Of a stretch of 64,000 nucleotides of DNA, positions 28,267-37,051 are shown one piece after another. Each line of letters opens with the position of its first letter. The first letter of the stretch is position 1. Below the pieces are notes generated by a model. It was not told where the DNA came from, did no database searches, and worked only from the letters and a program-made list of their open reading frames with translations. Source of the DNA: Clostridium sp. DL-VIII (lineage in GTDB: Bacteria; Bacillota; Clostridia; Clostridiales; Clostridiaceae); the NCBI RefSeq assembly GCF_000230835.1, contig NZ_CM001240.1, positions 4,227,779 through 4,291,778 of the forward strand, given 5' to 3'. Both the position numbers and the translations under genes were made by a program.

Positions 28267-28884
28267 TTATGTAATATTGATTGATAAATTTTTAAATTCT
28301 TTAATAAGTTTTTCATAATTTCTTTTTTCATGGTCAAAATAAACAACGGTCATTCCCATGCTTTTAGGAATAATAAGGTTCTTTTCTTGATTGTCAATGA
28401 ATACACATTCATCAGCACTTACATTCAAGCACTCTATAGTTTTTACAAAAATTTCATTATAATCTTTTCCTGAACCAATTTCGGCTGAAACAGTGATTGA
28501 ATCAAATATTTTATTCCAATCATAGTATTTGACAATGTCATCTATACGGTCTTTCTTGTTATCAGTAACCATGCCAATTTTATAATTTTGCTGTTTCAGT
28601 TCATCTATAAATGCTATCATTTGCACATCTATAGGGGTATTTATAAAGGATTCATATAATATATTTATATCAATTTTAGAATTTAGTTCTTTACACAATT
28701 TTTCCCATATTTCTTCATGATTAATTTTCCCGTATAAAAGATCATCATTATATTTATAATACTCGTTTTCAAATTTTTCTATATCTAAGCCAGTTTTCTT
28801 ACAAATGTAATTACATATCGACAGTGAACCAGTTGCATCAGTCGTTAGTACACCATCAAAATCAAATAATATTGCTTTAATCAT
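28267..28884 (-). CDS. HAD superfamily hydrolase
   Basis: A 205-residue phosphatase-like protein of the beta-phosphoglucomutase/YjjG-type subfamily. Motif I is LFDFDGVLTTD at the N-terminus, motif II VTDN (GMVTDNKKDR), motif III the Lys in GSGKDYNE, and motif IV VFIDNQEKN. Substrate unknown. ATG 28882-28884 lies 5 nt after GTGGAGG. It stands alone. Confidence 0.85.
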   Translation of the reverse strand: MIKAILFDFDGVLTTDATGSLSICNYICKKTGLDIEKFENEYYKYNDDLLYGKINHEEIWEKLCKELNSKIDINILYESFINTPIDVQMIAFIDELKQQNYKIGMVTDNKKDRIDDIVKYYDWNKIFDSITVSAEIGSGKDYNEIFVKTIECLNVSADECVFIDNQEKNLIIPKSMGMTVVYFDHEKRNYEKLIKEFKNLSINIT

Positions 28885-29084
28885 ATTATCCTCCACTTCT
28901 CATTATATAAATAATCATTGTTTCATCATAATTTACTATTCTGTCTTAATTATAGCATATTTTGTAAATACCGTATTATTCAATTTTCAAAGAACATTTC
29001 TATAATTTACTACATCAAATCTACAGCTTATGCATTACTCTTCATCTTCAAAATAATAACTAATATCTTCACCAACAAATGAAT

Positions 29085-29336
29085 CTAATACATTGCATAT
29101 GCCTCAATAAATTTGCTGGTATAATCGTCTATAAAATCTTGTAAATTACAAATCTCTTGTCCATCCCATTCTATTCCACATTCATCAAGTGATAAGTTAT
29201 GTTCTCCAATACTTTCATGCTTTAAAAGATTTGTTTTGACAACCAATTCACTTTTAAATTCATCTAAATCCCAAAATTCTTGTTCCTCGTCTAAAAATTT
29301 CTTAATTGCCATTAATGTTTTTTTATTTGCTTTCAT
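29085..29336 (-). CDS. Small acidic protein, possibly frameshifted near its C-terminus
   Basis: An 83-residue acidic protein (MKANKKTLMAIKKFLDEEQEF) of unknown family with a good AAGGAG site. It stops at AYAMY, but one base shifted the sequence continues as NVLDSFVGEDISYYFEDEE and stops at 29035, in the same acidic style. A single-base deletion at about 29094 could have truncated a ~100-residue protein. Confidence 0.5.
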   Translation of the reverse strand: MKANKKTLMAIKKFLDEEQEFWDLDEFKSELVVKTNLLKHESIGEHNLSLDECGIEWDGQEICNLQDFIDDYTSKFIEAYAMY

Positions 29337-29425
29337 ATAAATTCGCTCCTTCTACATCTTGAATATTTATTCTTTAAGTTCACATACTAATGTTTAATAA
29401 AATAAATTTTAAGGTGGTCAAAATA

Positions 29426-29737
29426 ATGAAAAGATTTATTGCTATTTTGTCTATTTTTTTATTTCTATCACTTAACTCAAATATCATATTAGCTTTTGCA
29501 GCCCCTGAAGCTAAATCCTTTACCCAAGGATTATATAAGGTTAAAGATACTGAATTATTAACTAATATTTCCTACAATGTTAGAAATACTTCTCCTACTG
29601 GTAAAGCAATTCTTATTATTTTTGATTCAGACGAACTGATGCAAGAATTCCTACGTTTGGAAGCAAACTCCGCAAATTATCTTCTTAAACCACTTACTGA
29701 CGGTTCTATAATTATAATTATTGGTGGTGAACTATAA
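29426..29737 (+). CDS. Small secreted protein of unknown function
   Basis: A 103-residue protein with a clear signal peptide (MKRFIAILSIFLFLSLNSN... cleavage after AFA near 24). The mature part is ~78 residues with alternating beta-like segments and a very hydrophobic end (GSIIIIIGGEL). No family recognised. Start is ATG 29426 after AAGGTGG at 29411-29417; an earlier ATG at 29390 lacks a site. Its last codons are part of a 29-bp inverted repeat (29721-29779). Confidence 0.65.
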   Translation: MKRFIAILSIFLFLSLNSNIILAFAAPEAKSFTQGLYKVKDTELLTNISYNVRNTSPTGKAILIIFDSDELMQEFLRLEANSANYLLKPLTDGSIIIIIGGEL

Positions 29738-29779
29738 AAAAGATACCATTATGGTATCTTTTTTATAGTTCACCACCAA
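29721..29779. terminator. 29-bp perfect inverted repeat overlapping a stop codon
   Basis: Arms at 29721-29749 and 29751-29779 are perfect complements with a 1-nt centre. The core AAAAAAGATACCAT/ATGGTATCTTTTTT is a terminator, and the arms extend outwards through the stop codon and last four codons of the secreted-protein gene. Confidence 0.8.
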
Positions 29780-29927
29780 ATTTTTACATTGCCTTACTAC
29801 GTCCAATCTACATATTATAATTTAGATTTAAATTTGTCATTATTTTGACACATTAGCCAATTATAATAAAGTTACAAAGTTGATAATAATTTTTTTTCAT
29901 AAATATTGACCCTATTAAATAAATGTA

Positions 29928-29979
29928 ATAATAAAGAGTAACACTCATCTCCCCCTTTTGATGTGTTACTCTTTATTAT
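29928..29979. other. 17-bp hairpin in a convergent spacer
   Basis: ATAATAAAGAGTAACAC (29928-29944) pairs perfectly with GTGTTACTCTTTATTAT (29963-29979); the 18-nt loop holds CTCCCCCTTTT. No T tail of terminator quality follows on plus; on minus it could end the hydrolase gene at 30075. The rest of 29780-30074 shows nothing. Confidence 0.5.
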
Positions 29980-30074
29980 ATTTTACGTAAGTCTTTGAGT
30001 ACTAAGTTATTTTTTTAATCGCAATTTCAAATTTACGAATAATGTTTATATATATTGTTGAAATTCATTATAAT

Positions 30075-30821
30075 TTACTTCAAAAAGTTTAATACTAAAT
30101 TTCTAAACTCTTTTTTATTGCTAAACATAGCCGGATGATTTCCATTCTTAAAAACAACTAATTTAGAATTCTCTATTTTTGAATTAATGCTTTTTAATAT
30201 ATTTTCAATATTAGGTATTAAATCATCTTTCAAACTTCCTGTAATTAAGGTATCATTTTTTATATTTTTAAGATCATACTCAAAAAAATTGCCTATATCT
30301 CTTGCAAAATTCATAATTAAATTTGTATTTTGGTCAATAACATTTTCCCAATCAGAGCCATGCATCATAAACCAAAATAATTTTGAGCTTAGCTTACTTT
30401 TTGCTATTTTTCTATCATATAAAATTTTTTCAGCAAATTCATATTGTAAATTTTCTCCCATAAAACTATCCAAAATTATTTTATTAAATAAGCTTGGATT
30501 CGCCAACACAGCATTTAAAGCTATAATAGCTCCACCGCTTGTACCTAAAAGGTTAACATCCCCAATTCCTATATATTTACATAATTCATTAATTAACATC
30601 CCATTAAATTGCCAATAATTTAATGGCAATTCACTTACTCTTTGAGACTTTCCCTGACCTACTAAGTCTAGCAAAATCACCTTAAAGTTTTTAGAATAGA
30701 ATTTTAATTCTGTCATAAACATTTTTGAGGACGCTGTATCCCCATGTATCATAACTAAAGGTTTTCCTTCACCATATACTCTGTAGTAAATATTAAAATT
30801 TTGATATTTAAAATAAGACAT
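30075..30821 (-). CDS. Alpha/beta hydrolase
   Basis: A 248-residue alpha/beta hydrolase. HGDTASSKMF near 26-35 is the oxyanion region, GTSGGAIIAL near 94 is the nucleophile elbow with Ser96, and NGNHPAMF near 226 gives the catalytic His; Asp in DDLIPN is the likely acid. No signal peptide. Substrate unknown. GGGAGG precedes the start. Transcribed alone. Confidence 0.85.
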   Translation of the reverse strand: MSYFKYQNFNIYYRVYGEGKPLVMIHGDTASSKMFMTELKFYSKNFKVILLDLVGQGKSQRVSELPLNYWQFNGMLINELCKYIGIGDVNLLGTSGGAIIALNAVLANPSLFNKIILDSFMGENLQYEFAEKILYDRKIAKSKLSSKLFWFMMHGSDWENVIDQNTNLIMNFARDIGNFFEYDLKNIKNDTLITGSLKDDLIPNIENILKSINSKIENSKLVVFKNGNHPAMFSNKKEFRNLVLNFLK

Positions 30822-31027
30822 TTTTTACCTCCCAGTAATAAACATAGTAAATTTTCTATATAGTCTACACGGGAGAATTAATAATCACTCTTGCATATAG
30901 ACTATTAAAGTCTATTAAAAATCCCCATACTAATACCACCTTTCTCATAACGTATTAAATTACAGTAAATTACTATTATACAATTTATTCTTTGGTTAAT
31001 TATAACACATTTGGAAATTAAACAAAA

Positions 31028-31060
31028 AAAGTGAAGTTCCTATTAAAAGAACTTCACTTT
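31028..31060 (-). terminator. Terminator of the OYE-family gene
   Basis: AAAGTGAAGTTC (31028-31039) and GAACTTCACTTT (31049-31060) form a perfect 12-bp stem; on the minus strand it is followed by a T run. It lies 18 bases after the stop at 31079. Confidence 0.8.
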
Positions 31061-31078
31061 ATAATTTTACATATACGT

Positions 31079-32077
31079 TTATTTAATGCTTTCAATTGCA
31101 TTTTTTGCCCACATTGAATCCTTAAAAACTGCTCTTCCTACCCCTATAAGATCAGCTTTGCCTGAAGAAATTAACTTCTCTGCGGCTTCTATTTTAGTTA
31201 TTCCCCCTGTTAGTATAACTGGGATTGATATAACTTCCTTAATTGCCTCTGTAATTTCAGAAAAATATCCTTGCTCATTATCTCTGCCTGGAGCAATATA
31301 ACCACAAAATCCTCCTGATATATCTAATATATCTATTCCTGCTTTTTGGAATTCTAAGGCTGCTATTTTGCTATCTTCTATTGTTGTTCCACCTTTTGTA
31401 TAATCACAAGCTCCTAGTCTAAGAAGAATTGGGAAATCACTGCCTACAGCTTCTTTTACAGCTTTTATTACTTCTAAATGAATTCTTATTCTGCCTAATA
31501 CATCGCCTCCATATTCATCAGTTCTCTTATTTGTTAGCGGAGAATAAAATTGATTTAGAAGATATGCATGAGCAGAATGTATTTCTACTCCATCAAAACC
31601 TGCATCTTTTACACGCTTAGCTGCTACTTTAAAAGCTTCAATTATTTCTTTTATTTCGTCTTTATTAAGTTCTTTAGGAATATCTGACTTTGCACGTGGA
31701 TTAATTATAGCTGAAGGTCCTACACTCTCATAGCCTTCTGTAATCTCTATATTGGTTGCACTTCCTGCATGGTTAATCTGCATTATTGCTTTAGAACCAT
31801 TTTTATGAATAACCTCAGCTAATTTTTTCAAACCTTCCATATTGCAATCCTCTGCTATAGAAAGCTGTCCTTTACTAGCTCTACCTTGAGGTGTTATATA
31901 ACTATGTTCTATAACAATTAAAGACATATATCCACCTTTAGATTTCTCATCATAATAATCTAATAAGCTCTGACTCACTATTCCATTATCTGATTTTGCA
32001 GTTGCCATAGGCGGAAACACCAATCTATTATTTAATTTTAATTTACAGTTTTCTAAGCTTTTAAGTACATATGACAT
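31079..32077 (-). CDS. NADH:flavin oxidoreductase, Old Yellow Enzyme family
   Basis: A 332-residue FMN-binding TIM barrel. Family signs are RLVFPPMATAKSD at the N-terminus, QINHAGSA (substrate-binding HxxR/N region), DGVEIHSAHAYLLNQFYSPLTNKRTDEYGG and the phosphate-binding GVGRAVF at the C-terminus. It is a short single-domain OYE like YqjM, probably reducing activated C=C bonds. Start is ATG 32075-32077, 11 nt after GGGAG; a GTG three codons earlier is too close to that site. Confidence 0.9.
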   Translation of the reverse strand: MSYVLKSLENCKLKLNNRLVFPPMATAKSDNGIVSQSLLDYYDEKSKGGYMSLIVIEHSYITPQGRASKGQLSIAEDCNMEGLKKLAEVIHKNGSKAIMQINHAGSATNIEITEGYESVGPSAIINPRAKSDIPKELNKDEIKEIIEAFKVAAKRVKDAGFDGVEIHSAHAYLLNQFYSPLTNKRTDEYGGDVLGRIRIHLEVIKAVKEAVGSDFPILLRLGACDYTKGGTTIEDSKIAALEFQKAGIDILDISGGFCGYIAPGRDNEQGYFSEITEAIKEVISIPVILTGGITKIEAAEKLISSGKADLIGVGRAVFKDSMWAKNAIESIK

Positions 32078-32321
32078 TTTTATCACGTCTCCCTTTTTTG
32101 TTTATTTTAATACTTATTATCAAATTACAATCTAAAGTGTAGCTTATGAAAGTTTTGTAATTAGTCTTCATGTAAATTTTTAATGAATACCTTTTTTAAA
32201 AATTCTTACCTTATTTAATTTTAATCTATAGTTAACATTTTAATTAATCTATAAATACCGATTAATTAAATCGCCAAATACAGATTAACACATCAAAACT
32301 TTTAATGCAATGAAAATCAAA

Positions 32322-32359
32322 AAGAGTAATAAATAAAATTCCAGCAGATTCTGCCAATT
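32322..32359 (-). terminator. Terminator of the ArsR gene
   Basis: AAGAGTAATAAATAAA and TTTATTTATTACTCTT form a perfect 16-bp stem around a 20-nt loop just after the ArsR stop; T-rich on the minus side. Confidence 0.65.
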
Positions 32360-32376
32360 TATTTATTACTCTTACT

Positions 32377-32694
32377 TTATTCTTCCAACTCAATTTTAAT
32401 CCATTTAGATATTTCCTTTAAGGTTTTTTCATTTCTTCGGTAATATGTATACTGACCAATATTTCGTGATTCTATGAGCTGTGCTTCTTCTAATATTGAT
32501 AAAAATCCAGATATAGTTGATTGACTTAATCCAGCTGTCTTTCTTATGGAACCTACACACACACCACCTTTAAAATCATCCATTACTGATAAATGTATTT
32601 GTGGATCAAAATTTTTCTTTGGATCTTTTAACCATAATAATATATTTAATCTAGTTTCATTCCCTAGTGCTTTAAAAATCTTTACTGCATCCAT
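32377..32694 (-). CDS. ArsR family transcriptional regulator
   Basis: A 105-residue winged-helix protein: IFKALGNETRLNILLWL at the start, then VCVGSIRKTAGLSQSTISGFLSILEEAQLIESRNIGQYTYYR. A Cys sits in the segment before helix 3 (GGVCVGS), where metal-sensing ArsR proteins place CxC; only one Cys is present, so metal sensing is uncertain. It is upstream of, and reads toward, the OYE gene 300 bases away. Start is the second ATG, 9 nt after AAGGA. Confidence 0.85.
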   Translation of the reverse strand: MDAVKIFKALGNETRLNILLWLKDPKKNFDPQIHLSVMDDFKGGVCVGSIRKTAGLSQSTISGFLSILEEAQLIESRNIGQYTYYRRNEKTLKEISKWIKIELEE

Positions 32695-32884
32695 TGTTTT
32701 CATTCCTTTTAATGAATCTACTTTTATAACTAGATTAATAGTATCATATGTTTTTTGTAAAATGCAATATCTAAATATTTCTTGACTTTATCACATGAAA
32801 ATGCTTCCGTTAACATCATGTTTTAAGTATAATAACTCTTTGGTTCACGTAAACCTCCAGTAATTATAGATATCCAACTTTGAA

Positions 32885-33010
32885 CCTAAACCTATGTGCA
32901 TATTAACCGAAATCTGATACATATTTGTTCTCGTTGAATATGAAAACTTCGCTAAAAGTGTCTAAATGTTAGATTGTACCCATGCTCTTCAAACCCGCAT
33001 GTTTCCTATA
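32885..33010 (+). repeat. Degraded half copy of the palindromic element
   Basis: CCTATGTGCATATTAACCGAAATC, then AACTTCGCTAAAAG, TTGTACCCAT and GCATGTTTCC follow the order of copy 1 at 25951 with many substitutions and without the right half. The remaining gap up to 33227 is very AT-rich and shows no gene. Confidence 0.5.
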
Positions 33011-33227
33011 AATATTTATATATTTACCTATTTTCATATTAAAATTCTTTTCTTTGTACATATATTCCTTGCTAAATATGTTCCTATAAACAAACTTACC
33101 TAGAAATATTCAAACATATTTTCAAATTTTTATAGCTTTATATGAACCTATGAATATTTAAAAATATGAAAAAATTTTAATTTTTTTCTATTTAAGTATT
33201 TATATATTTTTATATTTGCATATTTCT

Positions 33228-33300
33228 ATTATATAAGGTAATTAAATCTGTTAAGGATAATTTAATTACACACTATTATTTCCATTGATGCATATTTAAA
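33228..33300 (+). repeat. 74-bp repeat, copy B
   Basis: Same sequence as 26846-26919 with a few changes, same orientation. Here it forms the leader of the gene at 33323 and ends 10 bases before its ribosome binding site. The conserved hairpin is intact apart from one changed base pair at its top. Confidence 0.75.
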
Positions 33301-33322
33301 AATAAATAAGGAGGCTTTATTA

Positions 33323-33817
33323 ATGAACATAACTACAAAAAAATCAAAAAGTAAAGATCAAGTTAAAGATGACTTTAGCATTAATGAAGATGAAGAACTA
33401 GATGTAAGTGAATTTTGTGATGGTGAGGCAAAAATTGAAGGCGAGCTTTTAAGATCTTTTTCTTTTGACTCGTCTGATGAACCCATTGAAGTTTTTACAA
33501 ATTCAAGTTCTGCTAGCGCCTCATCTATCACTCCTGCTAAAGTAATCTCAACTAATGATAATTCTTATAATAACGCTGCTCATAAAGATGATATTTTAGA
33601 CCATAGAACTCAAAAATCTAATCCAAATGGCAGAACCCCTTCTGTTGATGGTGAAGCCTTTGATATGGTAAGAAGTTATACCTTAAGGCGCTCAACCGTC
33701 CGTATCTTAAGTAAAATAAAAGTTATCCATAACGATGACAATGTATATTTAAATACCATTGTTGATGAAGCTATCCGCTATTATTATGAGTATCTAAAAA
33801 ATAATCTTAAGGAATAA
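33323..33817 (+). CDS. Acidic protein with C-terminal ribbon-helix-helix-like domain
   Basis: A 164-residue protein. Residues 1-115 are acidic, Ser/Asn-rich and probably disordered. Residues ~118-160 (SYTLRRSTVRILSKIK, then LNTIVDEAIRYYYEYL) read like a ribbon-helix-helix DNA-binding domain: a beta strand, a helix and an IVDEAI second helix. It may be a DNA-binding partition-like or regulatory protein. AATAAGGAGG precedes the start. Copy B of the 74-bp repeat is its leader. Confidence 0.6.
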   Translation: MNITTKKSKSKDQVKDDFSINEDEELDVSEFCDGEAKIEGELLRSFSFDSSDEPIEVFTNSSSASASSITPAKVISTNDNSYNNAAHKDDILDHRTQKSNPNGRTPSVDGEAFDMVRSYTLRRSTVRILSKIKVIHNDDNVYLNTIVDEAIRYYYEYLKNNLKE

Positions 33818-33877
33818 AAATAAAGGCAGGTTAAGTATTTATAACTTAATCTTCCTCTATAATTCTTATAGCTGGCT

Positions 33878-33894
33878 CTACAAGTTGGAATCTG
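33878..33894. repeat. Palindromic spacer motif, unit 1
   Basis: CTACAAGTTGGAATCTG, a variant of the recurrent CTACAAATTNNAATTTGT spacer seen at several gene junctions between 33.9 and 40.6 kb, here just after the methyltransferase stop. Confidence 0.45.
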
Positions 33895-33906
33895 CAAATA
33901 CCTTCG

Positions 33907-34677
33907 CTATAGCTTTCTAGCTTTGAAGCATACCGAAATTGGAAGCATTCTTGCCTTCCTAGCCTTATCACTATCGTCTTCAACAGATTCTATAATTTTC
34001 TGGTCTGTTTCCTCAATCATTTGTTCAATAACAAAGCCTGCCCTAGCTAATGCATTTATATATGTTGATATTTTTCGGTTGCAAAGAACAATCTCGCTAT
34101 CATGGACTGGCATTGTAAAATACGATTCATCTAAATAGCTCCTATTAAAAATCAATTGATTGTTCTCTATAATATCTTTCCGTTGATTGCAAGACCATGC
34201 CACACAATAATTCAAAGTATGATGCCAACTAAATATAAATATTCCATCCTTTTTCAGATACGAAGCTATTTTGTTAAAGGTACCTTGCAAATCTGTTGTC
34301 CAGCCAATTCCATATATTGAATATACATAATCAAAATAATTTGTTGGAATATTAAGGTCTGATTCCATAGGTGCACATATAAACTTTGCTGTGTATCCAT
34401 TTTCTTTTAGATATGCTTTGGCATTTTCAATTTGCTTATGTGATAAATCCACCCCCCATAATTCAGCAGCATTTCTATCTGCATTGTATTTTAATGAATG
34501 ACCGCTTCCACAACAAATTTCTAACATTTTTTTGCCTGACACATCTCCAAATAAGTGTAAGTCATCTTCTGTTACAAATTTAACCCCATATTCAGGAAGA
34601 GCTGTAGTTCCAAACCATAAATCCGCATTTGTATCCCAATATGTTTTATTATTTTGTATAATATCTTTATTTTCCAT
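33907..34677 (-). CDS. SAM-dependent methyltransferase
   Basis: A 256-residue class I methyltransferase. MLEICCGSGHSLKY near 51-64 is motif I, ELWGVDLS motif II, and YFDYVYSIYGIGW motif IV. The C-terminal part has FSWHHTLNY. Substrate unknown; similar proteins are annotated as small-molecule methyltransferases. It is the first of a run of small minus-strand enzymes with short spacers. Confidence 0.87.
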   Translation of the reverse strand: MENKDIIQNNKTYWDTNADLWFGTTALPEYGVKFVTEDDLHLFGDVSGKKMLEICCGSGHSLKYNADRNAAELWGVDLSHKQIENAKAYLKENGYTAKFICAPMESDLNIPTNYFDYVYSIYGIGWTTDLQGTFNKIASYLKKDGIFIFSWHHTLNYCVAWSCNQRKDIIENNQLIFNRSYLDESYFTMPVHDSEIVLCNRKISTYINALARAGFVIEQMIEETDQKIIESVEDDSDKARKARMLPISVCFKARKL

Positions 34678-34706
34678 GTAATAACTTCTCCCTCATAAAT
34701 TATAAT

Positions 34707-35234
34707 TTATAAATCTATCCAATATCGTTCAATAACACAATTTTCTTCTTTAATTAATACTTCATTTTCTTTTTTTCCTCCTTTTGATAAAATAGTTTTC
34801 TGAGAAGCGAAATTATCGTTATCGCAAGTTAATAAAACTCTATTAATATGTAATATGTCCTTACAATAAATTAATGCTTGTCTTAATTCTTCTTTTGCAT
34901 ATCCTTTGCTTCTTTCAGACTTTCTTACAGAATACCCTATATGTCCACCATATTGTAAAAGATACTCATTTAGAAAATGCCTTATTTGTATCATTCCCAC
35001 AATACGATTATCACTTTCTCTAATTGCTAAAAATTGTGTAGATGTAACTTTTCTTCCATCTACTTCCTCTGTTTCATTTAATAATGATTTTTCAATATAT
35101 TCTTGTGGTGAATTAGAATTTCTTAAGAAACCTGTTCCATCCATTGATTCATTATTATAAATAAATTCATTCTTATACGAAAATATATCATCGCCATATT
35201 CTATTGCTACTTTCTTTAATATCAACTTTTCCAT
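34707..35234 (-). CDS. GNAT family N-acetyltransferase
   Basis: A 175-residue GNAT protein. GGHIGYSVRKSERSKGYAKEELRQAL near 95-120 is the acetyl-CoA loop (Q/RxxGxG/A variant RSKGYA), and NRVLLTCDNDNFASQKTILSKGG is motif B typical of GNATs acting on small molecules. TAGGTGATT precedes the start. Its stop codon overlaps a variant of the palindromic spacer. Confidence 0.87.
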   Translation of the reverse strand: MEKLILKKVAIEYGDDIFSYKNEFIYNNESMDGTGFLRNSNSPQEYIEKSLLNETEEVDGRKVTSTQFLAIRESDNRIVGMIQIRHFLNEYLLQYGGHIGYSVRKSERSKGYAKEELRQALIYCKDILHINRVLLTCDNDNFASQKTILSKGGKKENEVLIKEENCVIERYWIDL

Positions 35235-35242
35235 AAAATCAC

Positions 35243-35782
35243 CTACAAATTATAATTTATTGATTAGACATAACATATTGTTTTAATTCTTTTGGAGATG
35301 GATTTATGAAATATTCTGAATCTATAAAATTAATTAATTCTTTTGAAGATACCCATCTAAAATCAATGGTTTCACCTTTTTGGAGTACAATATTATTTTT
35401 ATCAATATTACAAGTACATAAAAATACTTTGAAAAATGCATTCACCTCTGCATTAATAATACTATAAATCAACTTAAGCTCTTCAGAGACAATTCCTGTT
35501 TCCTCAAGTAATTCTCTTTTTGCCGCTTCTAAAAAACTCTCACTTTTTAAAACGCATCCACTAGCACCTGCTTCCCATAAACCCGGGAATTTTTGTTTAT
35601 TCCAATCTCGTTGCATTAATAGATAAGTTCCATCCTCATGATAAACAATAATTACAACTACTGCATGAAATAAGCCTTCATCTATTTTCTCACCTCTAAT
35701 CAAGTCAATTCCTACTTTTACTTCATTTTCATTATACGCATCCCATAACTCCATAGCTCTATCCTTTCAAATTACAATCAGT
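35243..35782. repeat. 540-bp direct repeat, copy A (contains NUDIX gene)
   Basis: Matches 39170-39709 base for base apart from scattered substitutions. Both copies begin at CTACAAATTATAATTTATT and end at AAATTACAATCAGT, and both are 540 bases long without indels. The boundaries coincide with spacer motifs. Confidence 0.85.
35257..35754 (-). CDS. NUDIX hydrolase, copy A
   Basis: A 165-residue NUDIX protein related to the isopentenyl-diphosphate isomerase-like/YfcD group. The NUDIX box reads GASGCVLKSESFLEAAKRELLEETGI, matching GX5EX7REUXEEXGU apart from a longer lead. The start MELWDAYN and LLMQRDWNKQKFPGLWE are typical of this subgroup. Six residues differ from copy B at 39184. Substrate unknown. 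AAAGGA precedes the ATG. Confidence 0.9.
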   Translation of the reverse strand: MELWDAYNENEVKVGIDLIRGEKIDEGLFHAVVVIIVYHEDGTYLLMQRDWNKQKFPGLWEAGASGCVLKSESFLEAAKRELLEETGIVSEELKLIYSIINAEVNAFFKVFLCTCNIDKNNIVLQKGETIDFRWVSSKELINFIDSEYFINPSPKELKQYVMSNQ

Positions 35783-35897
35783 TAGAAATTGTATTTTATT
35801 TATAATATAATTCATCTGACTGCTTTCACTCTTGTTTTTAGCTAAGACTATTTTTTAATTAAATACTTGCTTATACTTTAAATTCCATTATTCAATT

Positions 35898-36788
35898 TTA
35901 GCATTTATTATTTTTATATAATTTAATCAATTCATTTAAAGAGATATCTATATCAACCTTTTTTAATAAATCTTTCCGTTCATCATATAGTTTTTCAATC
36001 ATTGCTTCAAATCCTTGTCCTAAGTGTATTTGTTTGTGACAATTACAGCATAAAGAAACAATATTTTCTTCAACGTCTAAAGATACTTCAAAATTTTTGT
36101 AATAAGTGAGTGGTACTAAATGATGAGGTTCTGTATAGTTTAAGTTTGAGTTTTTTCTAAGAAATGTTGAATGAGTATTATCAAATTCACATTTGTAATT
36201 TGCATGCCGCAGCGCATTTATTGATACCCTGCGGCTTCTAGGATAAACATATTTATTTTGGATACAAACAGGATTTTTTTTATTTTTAGATTTACCTATA
36301 TATTCAAAATATGTGGTATCCAAAGAAATATCGCTTTTACTAATATCTGAAATAAGGTCATCATCTGAATAACTATCATCTGAAAATATATTTAATTCCT
36401 CAATAGCCTGTACAAGTTCTTCTCTTAGTGTCCATTCCCAAGTCTTTGGTTTTGTATTAATTTGTTTGCTTTTCATCACTACAATAAATCTTGTTCCTTT
36501 AGCTATATCACCTATTCCTTTAACCTCAAAACGCCCAAGTTCTTTTTGTACTCTTCCCGCCAGACCATTTATAATTCCATTAGCACTCATGCTATGCTCA
36601 TTATATTTTTTACCTATGTAACTGCAAGTTGCAGAATATCCAGGTTCTATGTACCATTTCCTTATAGCTTCTTTGCTTTTATCATCAAAAACTTTAGGAT
36701 TAACTAACAATTGCTTCCATTCCTCAGTAGTTATATCAATATCGCAGTGATATTCACCATCAATAATTCTACATATTTTTTCAGTCAT
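35898..36788 (-). CDS. HNH endonuclease family protein
   Basis: A 296-residue protein. The C-terminal part has an HNH nuclease site: YKCEFD, then EPHHLVPL, then NIVSLCCNCHKQIH (two Cys pairs binding zinc around the HH). The N-terminal ~130 residues (YSATCSYIGKKYNEHSMSANGIINGLAGRVQ) look like a helix-rich DNA-reading module seen in McrA-like restriction proteins that cut modified DNA. No methylase partner is adjacent. Function as a stand-alone modification-dependent nuclease is plausible but inferred. GGAGGAAC precedes the start. Confidence 0.8.
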   Translation of the reverse strand: MTEKICRIIDGEYHCDIDITTEEWKQLLVNPKVFDDKSKEAIRKWYIEPGYSATCSYIGKKYNEHSMSANGIINGLAGRVQKELGRFEVKGIGDIAKGTRFIVVMKSKQINTKPKTWEWTLREELVQAIEELNIFSDDSYSDDDLISDISKSDISLDTTYFEYIGKSKNKKNPVCIQNKYVYPRSRRVSINALRHANYKCEFDNTHSTFLRKNSNLNYTEPHHLVPLTYYKNFEVSLDVEENIVSLCCNCHKQIHLGQGFEAMIEKLYDERKDLLKKVDIDISLNELIKLYKNNKC

Positions 36789-36959
36789 ACTGTTCCTCCA
36801 ATTTTTAGCTATAAAATATTTATCTTAATTAGTTTATCGTACTCTGTAAGATTTAAATTCGTAATATATTTTTAAACTCCTGCTTAATCATTGCAACCAC
36901 TTTACTGTTTAAGAATAACAAAATAAGCAAATGTATTTTTTTATAATCGTAAAGCATGA

Positions 36960-37044
36960 TTTTATGAATAATGGAAATTTTAATTCTATTAATATTTGTT
37001 CTTCACATCAATTGCAATTGATAACTCTACAAATTGAAATTTGT
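36960..37044. repeat. Intergenic repeat with palindromic spacer
   Basis: About 85 bases similar to 40510-40592: ATGAATAAT, ATTCTATTAAT, TTGTTC, CATCAAT, GATAACTCTAC, then CTACAAATTGAAATTTGT at 37027-37044. It follows the P-loop gene on the minus strand. Confidence 0.6.
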
Positions 37045-37051
37045 CGGTGAG

